The notes under the pieces were generated by a model. That model was not told where the DNA came from, ran no database searches, and worked only from the letters and a program-made list of their open reading frames with translations. The translations under genes were made by a program, and so were the position numbers. Of a DNA stretch of 31,408 bases, positions 22,773-30,499 are shown piece after piece (the first letter of the stretch is position 1; each line of letters opens with the position of its first letter). Source of the stretch: JAFGKM01 sp964403465 (GTDB taxonomy: Bacteria > Ratteibacteria > UBA8468 > B48-G9 > JAFGKM01); contig CAYOFY010000013.1 in the NCBI GenBank assembly GCA_964403465.1, positions 1 through 31,408 of the forward strand, written 5' to 3'.

Positions 22773-24161
22773 CTACTTCAACAATTTTAGGTGCCTTCCC
22801 AGATGTTTTTCAAGGAACCCGAAGTAGAGTTCCGCGTTATCGTTGAGTACTTCAAAAAGCCTGTCTCTGTAAACAAACCTGCCCGAGAAATCCTTTTCCG
22901 TGAGGACTGTACCGTAACTTATGTGGATGACCTGGCGTATATTGTTGTCAGCGAATAGTGTTTCGGTGCCTGCATCTCTCAGATTTTTCGTGTCAATCAT
23001 CTCAGGATTTGCAGAGATTTCATACGAAGCGGCGTGTTTCTCAAAATTCCTTTTGCCGCATTCAAGAATCTCAAGGAAGAAGGGGAAATCCTTTTCGGCA
23101 ACGACCTTCACCGCCTCCACCCAGCTTGTGCCGGCCGTCTTCACGTGTATCCTGTCTCCCAGTATCTTCCTGAATGAAGGATATACGGAAAACTTGTCGC
23201 TTCCCGAATGCATGGATATCTTGTAGTTTCCCATCTTTTCGCGGATGGACTGGTGCGCCGAAAGGTCTTTTTCAAAGAGGCCGATGTTGCCCTTGTAGTC
23301 TATCCCTTTTTCAAAACTCCCGGGGAACCTGAGGGCGAGGCTCTGGAAATCCACTTCCTTTTCCCTGAGTCGCCAGACTATGAATATGTGGGCAAGCGGG
23401 GTTGTGGGTATTGACGTTTCGTCAACAGATATTTCAAAATCAAAGGAATGAGAACGGTCTTCCAGGAACCTGAAACACTCCTTTATGTAATCAAGGCCTT
23501 CCGCATAGGTGAGCACGAGGTTCTGGAGGGCTTCCTCTGTGAATTCATAAATTTTTCCGCCGACAGCATGTTTTTTCCCCAGAAACTCTTTCTCATATTC
23601 CGGCAGATATTTTTCAAGAATCACCTGCTTTTCCCTATCCGTGATTTTTTCGGGGTTGCGGATTTTATCCGAAGAATCCAGCGTGAAGAAGGTGAATCCC
23701 GCATCCAGCGCTTTCTGGATATCGGACATTTCTTTTATGTGGTCGGCGTCGGCTCCGAAGCCCTTCCTGTATCCTTCCTGGAAACATCCAAGTGTTGCCG
23801 AGTCAATAACGTCTTTGAATGAACGTTTCGTGCGCTCTATCTCCCTTACAGACTGCTGTGCAAAAAGAGGAAAAAAGCCGTCATTTCCAAGCGCCCTTAC
23901 ATGCCCGGGCGTGGCTATCCCGAGGCGGTCGCCGAAACCGAAGGAATTCTCAAGCCCGCACGGTATGGGTTTCAGAAAAGGAAAGTTTTCCTTGAGGATA
24001 TGGACATTCTCGCCTGCGGGGAAAAACCTGAAATCTTTCTCCCCGACGACGATAAACTTCTCATTGTTTCTTGAAGCAAGGAAAAAATAGCCGTCAGGCG
24101 TTCTATTTATGGATTTTTGATAGACGCTGAAACCGGGATGGAGTTTCCTGAAATTATCCAT
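22773..24161 (-). CDS. uxaE: tagaturonate/fructuronate epimerase UxaE
   Basis: UxaE interconverts D-tagaturonate and D-fructuronate, letting galacturonate catabolism enter the mannonate route. The 462-residue length fits the family (about 470-500). Segments I recognise as family-like are GYFFLASRNNEKFIVVGE, GFGDRLGIATPGHVRAL, GFGADADHIKE, SVDETSIPTTPLAHI and the C-terminal SMHSGSDKFSVYPSF and HVKTAGTSWVEAV. ATG at 24161 is my choice. The frame can also begin at a TTG of 24167 that overlaps the larA stop. It is the last gene of the minus-strand block and follows larA with no gap, so they are co-translated. The assignment rests on my memory of the family, without a database check. Confidence 0.85.
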   Translation of the reverse strand: MDNFRKLHPGFSVYQKSINRTPDGYFFLASRNNEKFIVVGEKDFRFFPAGENVHILKENFPFLKPIPCGLENSFGFGDRLGIATPGHVRALGNDGFFPLFAQQSVREIERTKRSFKDVIDSATLGCFQEGYRKGFGADADHIKEMSDIQKALDAGFTFFTLDSSDKIRNPEKITDREKQVILEKYLPEYEKEFLGKKHAVGGKIYEFTEEALQNLVLTYAEGLDYIKECFRFLEDRSHSFDFEISVDETSIPTTPLAHIFIVWRLREKEVDFQSLALRFPGSFEKGIDYKGNIGLFEKDLSAHQSIREKMGNYKISMHSGSDKFSVYPSFRKILGDRIHVKTAGTSWVEAVKVVAEKDFPFFLEILECGKRNFEKHAASYEISANPEMIDTKNLRDAGTETLFADNNIRQVIHISYGTVLTEKDFSGRFVYRDRLFEVLNDNAELYFGFLEKHLGRHLKLLK

Positions 24162-24163
24162 TT

Positions 24164-25435
24164 TCAAAGGCTATCTATATCCGGGATTTTCCCGCCTCTG
24201 AGTCTGTACAGTACCTCCCCCGCCTTTTCAACGACGAGGGTATCCTTGCGCTTTTTGTATTCTTCCATGTCAATGGCTCTGTAATCCATGTAGCCGAGGT
24301 TTATCTTCCTGCATGTCTCCTCGGGGATGCCTGTCGCGAGAACCACGTTTATCCTCGGAGCCTCTTTCCCTTCCATGAATGTTCCGATTCCCTTGACATG
24401 GGTTGAATGCGCGAGGATGCACCCGGATATGTTTTCAAAGCATTCCTTCTGTTTGATAAAATAGTCCCTCGTGTGATAGCCGACTTTCTCAATCTCCCTG
24501 CCGTGCGTGTGGGAAACCTCTTTCACGTGCGGGGCGTATATTATCAGGGTGCCGCCGTCGGCAACCACCGGCTCGAGTTTATACATGCACTTACCCGCGG
24601 TCCATATGTCCTCGTACATCCCGGGGGCTATTGAAAGGACGGTCCTGAACGGTCTGTCAACGTATCTTATGTTGAGTTGTGAGGAAAGGTCTGCCGCTTT
24701 TGACCATGCCTCAACGTCACCGGCGTAAAACCCGTAAACGCCGCCCTTTTGCACGACATAACATACAAGCGTGAGGGGAACCGTCAGCAGTTTAGCGGCC
24801 TCGTTAAGTGCACGGCGGACGGGTGTGTCTTTCGTCCCGTTTATTTTCGGGTTGGTGATGAGTGCGCCGAGCCAGTGGAACCTGTGCAGGAAATCCGGAC
24901 CTGAAATCCCGGGAAATAGATATTTGTAACCTCCGGAAAAGCCCACAACCTCGTGCGGGAAGACAGGACCCGCGAGGATAACCTCGTCGTATTCAAAGAC
25001 CTTTCTGTTTATGGTGACCGGGATTTCCTCCGAGAGCAGTCCCCCGGAGATTTCGCTTATCCTTGATGCAGGTATCGTCCCTATGCGCACGAGCTGCTCA
25101 GGTCTGTCCCAGTGATGCTGGAACAGGGAAGAGTTTTTGTATATCGTTTCCCTCTCGCTTTCTGTGATATTGAGGAACGAGTTTAGCCTTTCGTCGGACA
25201 TGGGGGGATGTGTCCCCAGGGCTATAAGAAAATCCACCCGTTTTGCAGTCGGGGAAAGAGTCTCATGGGTGTATCTGAAAATCAGGTCAGTGGGGCCGGA
25301 ACGCGTCGTATCCGGGATAACCGCAAGTATCTTCTTGCCCGAGAATTCCTTTATCCCTGATAAACTGTCCCGAAAAATCTCCCTGAGTTCCCCTCCGGCA
25401 AAGGGTTTTTTTGCGTTTTCCTTTCCTCTATACAT
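24164..25435 (-). CDS. LarA-family (nickel-pincer lactate racemase-like) protein
   Basis: A 423-residue protein of the LarA family, in which a nickel-pincer cofactor attached to a Lys racemises or epimerises 2-hydroxy acids. Counting from Met1, His76 (LGTHPP), His161 (FPHEVVG), Lys171 (GGYKYLFPG) and His187 (RFHWLG) correspond to the ligand and catalytic residues of the family. The spacings of 10 and 26 residues after the His161 position match those known for LarA (His174, Lys184, His200). The DTTRSGP near 42-48 also fits. larB, larC and larE, needed to make the cofactor, are not in the window. Its link with uxaE suggests a sugar-acid or hydroxy-acid substrate other than lactate. That is inference. 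Confidence 0.88.
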   Translation of the reverse strand: MYRGKENAKKPFAGGELREIFRDSLSGIKEFSGKKILAVIPDTTRSGPTDLIFRYTHETLSPTAKRVDFLIALGTHPPMSDERLNSFLNITESERETIYKNSSLFQHHWDRPEQLVRIGTIPASRISEISGGLLSEEIPVTINRKVFEYDEVILAGPVFPHEVVGFSGGYKYLFPGISGPDFLHRFHWLGALITNPKINGTKDTPVRRALNEAAKLLTVPLTLVCYVVQKGGVYGFYAGDVEAWSKAADLSSQLNIRYVDRPFRTVLSIAPGMYEDIWTAGKCMYKLEPVVADGGTLIIYAPHVKEVSHTHGREIEKVGYHTRDYFIKQKECFENISGCILAHSTHVKGIGTFMEGKEAPRINVVLATGIPEETCRKINLGYMDYRAIDMEEYKKRKDTLVVEKAGEVLYRLRGGKIPDIDSL

Positions 25436-25579
25436 TTCTTATCCTCTCATTCTGTCATCCCGATTCCTTCTATCGGGGCCCAACCTTTCTTGTCATTGCG
25501 AGCCGCCTTTTGGCGTGGCAATCTCTGAGATTTCGTCATTCAAAGCATTACCCGCAATTGAAAACAGAAACAATAGTCT
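25436..25579. other. larA upstream spacer with two hairpins
   Basis: No gene is visible in these 144 bases. A hairpin CCCGAT-TCCTTCT-ATCGGG lies at 25459-25477, about 25 bases upstream of larA. A second one is the palindromic repeat at 25492-25525. The larA ribosome site is GAGAGG before ATAAGAA. I see no convincing promoter here, so larA and uxaE may be read from the upstream operon or from an unrecognised promoter. Confidence 0.5.
25492..25525. repeat. dispersed palindromic repeat, copy 3
   Basis: Reads GTCATTGCGAG ... GTGGCAATC with an inner GCC/GGC stem (25502-25514). It matches the copy at 7966 at both ends while the inner stem differs in sequence yet still pairs. This is the pattern expected of a hairpin kept by selection. 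Confidence 0.7.
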
Positions 25580-26617
25580 TTACAGCACCAGCAAGCGGCC
25601 CGATGGATTCAGTGTTTCATACAATTTCTTTCGTATTTCCTGTTTCGCCCTGTAGGCCCTGACGTGTTCGTATCCATCCTCCTGCCAGGGCGGAGTTTTT
25701 AGGAGTACTCTGGAAAATTGTTCAAGGAGCGCTCTTTCGGTTTCTCCGGCATAGGTATTGTTTATGAACTTCTCAAAGAACCCGGGAAATTTTTTCCATG
25801 CTTCGTTTTCGTGGCCGGGAGCAACAGGGTAGAAAAGGCCATTGTTCTGCTTCACTGCTTTCAGGTCGCCATCGGCATCCCCGAGCATAAGGATATCGGA
25901 TTCAGCGTAACCGCATGCCTTCTTCACCGTTTCTATGTGATGTCCCTTTTTCCCCATCTCCTGCCCGGCTATTATCTGCACATACCCGAGAAGGTTATTT
26001 TCCTGCCAGAAATTCACCAGGTCTTCGTAAGGAGTCTGCGAAACCACCATGATGTCTGCCTTTTCCGCCACTATCCTCAGACACTTTTCAACATTTTCAA
26101 AAGGGGGTATTTTGATGTAGGGGAACATCCTGTTCACCGATTCGCTCCATCCCAGAAGTTTATACAGGTACAGGTCTTTCGGCATGGTGGCAAGGTATTT
26201 TGAAAGACTCGGATTGCCAAGTCCGAGTTTGTTTTTTTCGCAGTACTGGATGTACCGGTTCAGGGGTTCCTGCTCCGGGAGTTCAACGTTGTTCTTTCTT
26301 GCCGCATCCCTGGCGTCCTTCCTCTCATGGAGCGCATCAAGTGTGTACTGAACGGCCAGGAATCTGTTGCAACCCCTTTGAACAGAAAAAAGATTGTAGT
26401 ATTCGGCGACTTCCCTGAAGTACGATTCTATACCCCATAACTGGTAGAATTCCATATACTGCGGGTGGAATATCAGCATCTGCTTGCCGCTCATGTTATC
26501 GGTGATGCAGCCGTCGGTATCAATCGCGACAAGGTAATCCTTCCTCCTCCTGAAGTTTTTCAATTGTTGCTCCGGGTCATGCTTTATCTGCTCATCGGTC
26601 AATCTGACGAAATCCAT
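25580..26617 (-). CDS. HAD-superfamily hydrolase (probable sugar-phosphate phosphatase)
   Basis: A 345-residue soluble protein with the HAD core. Motif I is AIDTDGCITDN, with nucleophile Asp33 and Asp35 in the D-x-D-G pattern. Motif II is the Ser in VVSQTP. Motif IV is GDADGDLKA, with acidic Mg ligands. Between motifs I and II lies a helical cap of about 170 residues, longer than in common small phosphatases. The C-terminus extends well past motif IV. ATG at 26617 follows GAGGAG with 6 bases between. It lies 14 bases after the pfp stop and so is co-transcribed. The substrate is unknown. A sugar phosphate or sugar-acid phosphate is the sensible guess. Confidence 0.8.
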   Translation of the reverse strand: MDFVRLTDEQIKHDPEQQLKNFRRRKDYLVAIDTDGCITDNMSGKQMLIFHPQYMEFYQLWGIESYFREVAEYYNLFSVQRGCNRFLAVQYTLDALHERKDARDAARKNNVELPEQEPLNRYIQYCEKNKLGLGNPSLSKYLATMPKDLYLYKLLGWSESVNRMFPYIKIPPFENVEKCLRIVAEKADIMVVSQTPYEDLVNFWQENNLLGYVQIIAGQEMGKKGHHIETVKKACGYAESDILMLGDADGDLKAVKQNNGLFYPVAPGHENEAWKKFPGFFEKFINNTYAGETERALLEQFSRVLLKTPPWQEDGYEHVRAYRAKQEIRKKLYETLNPSGRLLVL

Positions 26618-26631
26618 GGTTATCTCCTCTC

Positions 26632-27948
26632 TTATTGTCTGTCTGCCACGGGTACGTAAGCCTTGCATTTTTTCTGGACGAATATCTCCTCAAACCCTGC
26701 AAATTCGGGCAGTTTCCCTCCTATCAGGGGCATTGCCCATCTTACGAATTCGTCCGTCACGTCTATCCTGTTTTCTGCAATCCACTCGCCCGGGAATTTC
26801 CTGTCTGCGTTGGCAACAGTCTCAAGTCTGACCTTGTCATAGGTTATGCTGTATTTAGGTCCGGGATTCCTTATGATGGTTGCCATGCAGCCGGCCTCCC
26901 CTTTCAAAGCCATTCCGGCACCATATGCGCCAACCTCATAGGCTTCCTTCATATCCGCGGGAGAGATTGTTGCAAGTTCCCTTCTCTGCTTTGTCCCGGG
27001 TTTTTCGCATCTCGCAATACCCTTGCATGCAAGCCGGCTCCTGGAGCGGCCGCTGCTGTCCTTTCTATCCATGCCGTTCAGGTAGTTTATAAGCGCCTGT
27101 TCCACTGATTTTCCAGAAGCTCCGAACTGGGCGTGCCCGAAATTATCGCAGAGTATGTCAAGGTCGCCGATTTCCAGCCCCTCGCTTATCGCAATGATGC
27201 ATCTCCCATATTCGGATATTTTCTCGTTTACCCTGGCTGTTATGAATTCAAGATTCTCTTCCGGCTTGTTCTTGTTCAGGGCTTCCGGGAGAAGGACGAG
27301 AAGGGGCATTTTCCTTTCGGGATCGGCCAGTCTTGCCGAGGCAGTTATGAAGCCGATCTTTCTTCCCATCGAGCTTATGACCAGCACAGGGTCGCTCGTG
27401 TAGCTTGCCCTGTTTTCCTCGTTCGCTTCCAGTATATTCATCGCCGTGTATCTTGCAGCACTTCCATAGCCGGGATTGTGGTCGCAGATGGCGAATGTCC
27501 CGTTATCCTGAAGTCCACCCCCCACGTCGTTGTCTATTGTTTTCACTATTCCTGTGGAAACAATGTCCAGTCCTTTTTCCTTTGCAAGGATGCTTACCTT
27601 GTTTGCGGTGTCCATGGAGTCATTCCCCCCGCAGTAGAAAAAGTATCCGACGTTATGTTTTTCAAACACATCAACAATCCTTTCCATGTCCTCGCTGCTC
27701 TTGACCTTGTACCTGCAGCTTCCTATGACGCCCGCCGAAGGAGTTGTTGAAAGGAGTTCTATCTGCCGGGGCTTCTGGGACGTAATGTCGTAAAACTCCT
27801 CTCTTAGCACTCCAATTACGCCCATTCTCGCTCCGTATATCCTGTCAACCTTGTCCGATTTCTGAAGAGAGTCTATGATTCCGCGTATGCTGTTGTTTAT
27901 GACAGAAGTCGGACCGCCGCTCTGTGCAATCACCGCATTCCTTTTCAT
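26632..27948 (-). CDS. pfp: phosphofructokinase, PPi-dependent type
   Basis: Phosphofructokinase of 438 residues, predicted to use PPi rather than ATP and thus to run glycolysis reversibly. The N-terminal GGPTSVINNSIRG is the usual phosphate-binding loop. GGND at 107-110 places Asp where ATP enzymes have Gly (GGDG), and KTIDND at 136-141 has the Lys typical of PPi enzymes in front of the catalytic TIDND. Both point to PPi. GYGSAARYTAMNILEA, MGRKIGFIT and ISEGLEIGD are also family features. The start has RBS AAGGAG before it, directly after the shared leader element. An ATP-specific enzyme cannot be fully excluded without assay. Confidence 0.9.
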   Translation of the reverse strand: MKRNAVIAQSGGPTSVINNSIRGIIDSLQKSDKVDRIYGARMGVIGVLREEFYDITSQKPRQIELLSTTPSAGVIGSCRYKVKSSEDMERIVDVFEKHNVGYFFYCGGNDSMDTANKVSILAKEKGLDIVSTGIVKTIDNDVGGGLQDNGTFAICDHNPGYGSAARYTAMNILEANEENRASYTSDPVLVISSMGRKIGFITASARLADPERKMPLLVLLPEALNKNKPEENLEFITARVNEKISEYGRCIIAISEGLEIGDLDILCDNFGHAQFGASGKSVEQALINYLNGMDRKDSSGRSRSRLACKGIARCEKPGTKQRRELATISPADMKEAYEVGAYGAGMALKGEAGCMATIIRNPGPKYSITYDKVRLETVANADRKFPGEWIAENRIDVTDEFVRWAMPLIGGKLPEFAGFEEIFVQKKCKAYVPVADRQ

Positions 27949-27958
27949 TCATATCTCC

Positions 27959-28010
27959 TTTATCCCGAACTCTCACCTGATAAGTTTTTCAAGTGAGGGG
28001 TTATGATTTT
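27959..28010 (-). promoter_or_regulatory. leader element upstream of pfp (copy A)
   Basis: On the plus strand this reads TTTATCCCGAACTC ... GTGAGGGGTTATGATTTT. CTCACCTGA (27972-27980) and TCAAGTGAG (27989-27997) form an 8-of-9 paired stem around 8 bases. The element sits between the gnd stop and the pfp ribosome site. Two relatives lie upstream of gnd and rnfD. Confidence 0.55.
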
Positions 28011-28012
28011 CT

Positions 28013-29506
28013 TTATTTCGTTATTTCTTTTTCCGGCCTGCCGGGAAGCATCCATTCAGTATGAAACTCCCTCATTTTACCTTCGGTGGTGGTGATTATC
28101 TGCGGTTCTTTCTCCCCGCCGATCTTGAAGTATCCGTGCGCTCCGAAATAATCTCTCTGCAAGGCAGAAACCTGGGCGGCGACCATGACCGCGGAAGAGA
28201 TCTGCAGTACGTAATCGTACGAGGAGGCCATTCCGAGCGCCGAAACGCCAGACGTATGTGCTATCTCAATGAACCTGGCCAATTTCCAGAGATTCTTGTT
28301 CACGAAACCCGAAAATTTCGGAGACGCAAGAAGGTTCGGCAGGTCAGGATTTTCCTCGTAGGCCTTTGTTATCTCGTCAAGGAATTGTGCGCGTATTATG
28401 CATCCTCCGCGCCATATCTTCGCTATCTCCCCGAGTTTCAGATCGAATTTGTATTCCCTGGACGCTGCCTGCAGCAGCGCCAGCCCCTGTGCATACGAGG
28501 AAATCTTTGCAATATAGAGCGCGTCATGCGCGATTTCCATGAGTCCCTGCCGGTTTTCTGTCAATTTCTCTGCCGGGGGGATCCTCAGTATTTTTGCCAT
28601 CTTCAGGCGTATCTCTTTGTCCTGGGACATTTCCCTGGAAAAGACAGCCGATGCGATGGTGGGAACCGGGACAAGGAGTTCCAGGGCGCTCTGTATCGTC
28701 CATGTGCCCGTGCCCTTCATCCTTGTAATGTCTGCAACAATATCAACCAGATAACCCTTCCCGTCCTTCTGCTTTTCTTTCATGCTGTCCGAGGTTATTT
28801 CTATGAGATAGGAGCGCAGCATATCATTCTTGCCGTTCCATTTTTCCATGATGTCGGCAATTTCCCCGGCATTCATCCCAACTTTTCTGAAGACCGACAC
28901 ACACTCGCCTATGAGCTGCATATCCCCGTATTCAATCCCGTTGTGGGTTGTTTTTACGAAATGTCCGGCGCCGTTTGGTCCTATATATGTTACACACGGT
29001 TTTCCGTCCTCCGCTTTTGCCGAGATATCCGTTAAGATTTTTTCAACCAGTCCATATGCTTCCGGCTGACCTCCCGGCATAATTGCGGGTCCCTTAAGGG
29101 CTCCCTCTTCTCCGCCGGAGACTCCGGTTCCTATGAAAAGTATGCCTTTTTCAGTCAGTTCAGAATTTCTTCTTATGGTATCCTTGAAGAATGAATTTCC
29201 TCCGTCTATGATGAGGTCTCCCTTCTCCAGAAGCGGGAGAAGTTTTTCAATGAAGGCGTCAACCGGCGCCCCTTCCTTGACCATCAGCATTATCTTCCTG
29301 GGCGATTTCAGTGATGAAACGAAGTTCTGAAGTTCATAAGAAGGAACGAAATGCTTGCCTCTGGCAGGACCTTCAATGAAATCCCTTGTTTTTGTCCCGG
29401 TCCTGTTGAATACAGCCACGGTGTAACCTCTGCTTTCCATGTTCAAGGCCAGGTTCTTGCCCATAACTTCCATTCCTATCACGCCTATATCAGCTTTGCC
29501 GTTCAT
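28013..29506 (-). CDS. gnd: 6-phosphogluconate dehydrogenase (decarboxylating)
   Basis: Gnd converts 6-phosphogluconate to ribulose-5-phosphate with NADP+ (or NAD+) and CO2 release. The protein has 497 residues, a little longer than the common 468-480. The dinucleotide fold GVIGMEVMGKNLALNMESRG opens it. Substrate residues follow in GVSGGEEGALKGP (128-140) and GAGHFVKTTHNGIEYGDMQ (Lys185, His188, Asn189). The C-terminal RDYFGAHGY (Arg and His for the phosphate end) is present. Odd points: a 2-residue insertion in the WNGKNDMLRSYLIEIT stretch, and a divergent segment before RDYFGAH, where the common YYDSYR block reads SYDYVLQ. No zwf is nearby. It could act in the oxidative pentose pathway or on gluconate-derived substrate. 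Confidence 0.95.
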   Translation of the reverse strand: MNGKADIGVIGMEVMGKNLALNMESRGYTVAVFNRTGTKTRDFIEGPARGKHFVPSYELQNFVSSLKSPRKIMLMVKEGAPVDAFIEKLLPLLEKGDLIIDGGNSFFKDTIRRNSELTEKGILFIGTGVSGGEEGALKGPAIMPGGQPEAYGLVEKILTDISAKAEDGKPCVTYIGPNGAGHFVKTTHNGIEYGDMQLIGECVSVFRKVGMNAGEIADIMEKWNGKNDMLRSYLIEITSDSMKEKQKDGKGYLVDIVADITRMKGTGTWTIQSALELLVPVPTIASAVFSREMSQDKEIRLKMAKILRIPPAEKLTENRQGLMEIAHDALYIAKISSYAQGLALLQAASREYKFDLKLGEIAKIWRGGCIIRAQFLDEITKAYEENPDLPNLLASPKFSGFVNKNLWKLARFIEIAHTSGVSALGMASSYDYVLQISSAVMVAAQVSALQRDYFGAHGYFKIGGEKEPQIITTTEGKMREFHTEWMLPGRPEKEITK

Positions 29507-29517
29507 TTCCTTTCTCC

Positions 29518-29568
29518 TTTACCCCGAACTCTTGCGCGCTGAGCTTTCCAGGTGAGGGGTTTCGTTTT
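29518..29568 (-). promoter_or_regulatory. leader element upstream of gnd (copy B)
   Basis: On the plus strand this reads TTTACCCCGAACTC (29518-29531) ... GGTGAGGGGTTTCGTTTT (to 29568), the same two ends as copy A, with a different middle. It lies directly upstream of the gnd ribosome site AAAGGAG. CCCC and GGGG at the two ends can pair. Confidence 0.5.
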
Positions 29569-29642
29569 ATCTCTTTTCAGAATTCCTGCTTACTATACGC
29601 ATGAATGACAGAAAACGTAAGTCTCTTATAGCGTTATTTTTA
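29569..29642. other. gnd-uxuB spacer
   Basis: Together with copy B this makes 136 bases without a gene. A possible minus-strand -10 TATAGT lies near 29594-29599, but no good -35 accompanies it. I see nothing else of note. Confidence 0.3.
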
Positions 29643-30467
29643 TTACACTCCTGAAAATGCGCTGAATCCTCCGTCAACTGGTATTACCGTTCCCGTGACG
29701 AAACCTGAAGCATCGGACGCCAGATATACGCAAATTCCCGCAAGGTCCGACTGTTCTCCGAACCTGCCCATAGGAGTATGGTTTATGATGGACTCGCCTC
29801 GTTTTGTGAGCCCTCCTTTTTCATCCGTGAGAAGATATTTGTTCTGCGTTGTGAGAAAAAAACCCGGGGCTATTGCGTTCACGCGTATCTTCTTGTTGTA
29901 TTCCTGCGCCAGGTGGACCGCAAGCCACTGGGTGAAATTGCTTACTGCCGCCTTTGCGGCGGAATATCCCGGTATTCTGGTAAGAGGCCTGAATGCGTTC
30001 ATTGAAGAAATATTGATGATTGACCCGCCTTCGGGATTCTTCACCATCTCTTTTCCGAACACCTGTGAAGGAAGTATCGCTCCGCCGAAAAGATTCAGGG
30101 CGATCACCTTCTCCATGGCGGCAAGAGGCAGGTCAAAAAAAGGCATATCCGGAGATGTCGTTGCTTCTTTCAGATTACCTCCTGCGGCATTCACGAGAAT
30201 ATCAAGTTTGCCGTATTTATCATTGATTGCCGCTGCTGTTTCCTCTATGACGTTTTTCTTGAGTACGTCTATGAAAAACCCATCGGCGTCTATCTGTTCT
30301 TTTCTCAACTCCGCGGCTGATTCTTGTGCGTTCTTAAGGTCGCATATGATTATTCTTGCCCCGGCACTTCCAAGTGCCCGGGCTATCTCACCGCCCAGTA
30401 TTCCTGCTCCCCCGGTGATAACCGCGGTTCTGCCTTTCAGGGAAAACAATTCGTCCAGGTATTGCAT
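29643..30467 (-). CDS. uxuB: SDR-type D-mannonate oxidoreductase (fructuronate reductase)
   Basis: A 274-residue short-chain dehydrogenase. It should reduce D-fructuronate to D-mannonate with NAD(P)H in hexuronate catabolism. The Rossmann motif TGGAGILGG (about 18-26), NAAGG (near 99-103), the catalytic Ser-Tyr-Lys set (NISSMNAF, then YSAAKAAV) and the C-terminal ending PVDGGFSAFSGV are present. NISSMNAF, FTQWLAVHLAQEY, APGFFLTTQNKYLLTDE, TPMGRFGE and GGFSAFSGV closely resemble the Bacillus YjmF/UxuB group as I remember it, not the generic KduD. ATG at 30467 follows AGGAGGTG. It lies 32 bases downstream of the IolB-like gene and its partner UxaE is in the same block. Confidence 0.85.
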   Translation of the reverse strand: MQYLDELFSLKGRTAVITGGAGILGGEIARALGSAGARIIICDLKNAQESAAELRKEQIDADGFFIDVLKKNVIEETAAAINDKYGKLDILVNAAGGNLKEATTSPDMPFFDLPLAAMEKVIALNLFGGAILPSQVFGKEMVKNPEGGSIINISSMNAFRPLTRIPGYSAAKAAVSNFTQWLAVHLAQEYNKKIRVNAIAPGFFLTTQNKYLLTDEKGGLTKRGESIINHTPMGRFGEQSDLAGICVYLASDASGFVTGTVIPVDGGFSAFSGV

Positions 30468-30499
30468 TTTCTCACCTCCTGTCAAGAACACACAGATAG

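Noticed and set aside
25459..25477. CCCGAT-TCCTTCT-ATCGGG as an intrinsic terminator after the HAD gene
   Set aside because: There is no T-run on either side and it lies over 100 bases from the HAD stop, so it is kept only as a hairpin.
28061..29035. A 324-codon plus-strand open frame inside gnd
   Set aside because: It lies antisense to well-conserved Gnd sequence, is rich in Cys, His and Arg and has no recognisable domain.
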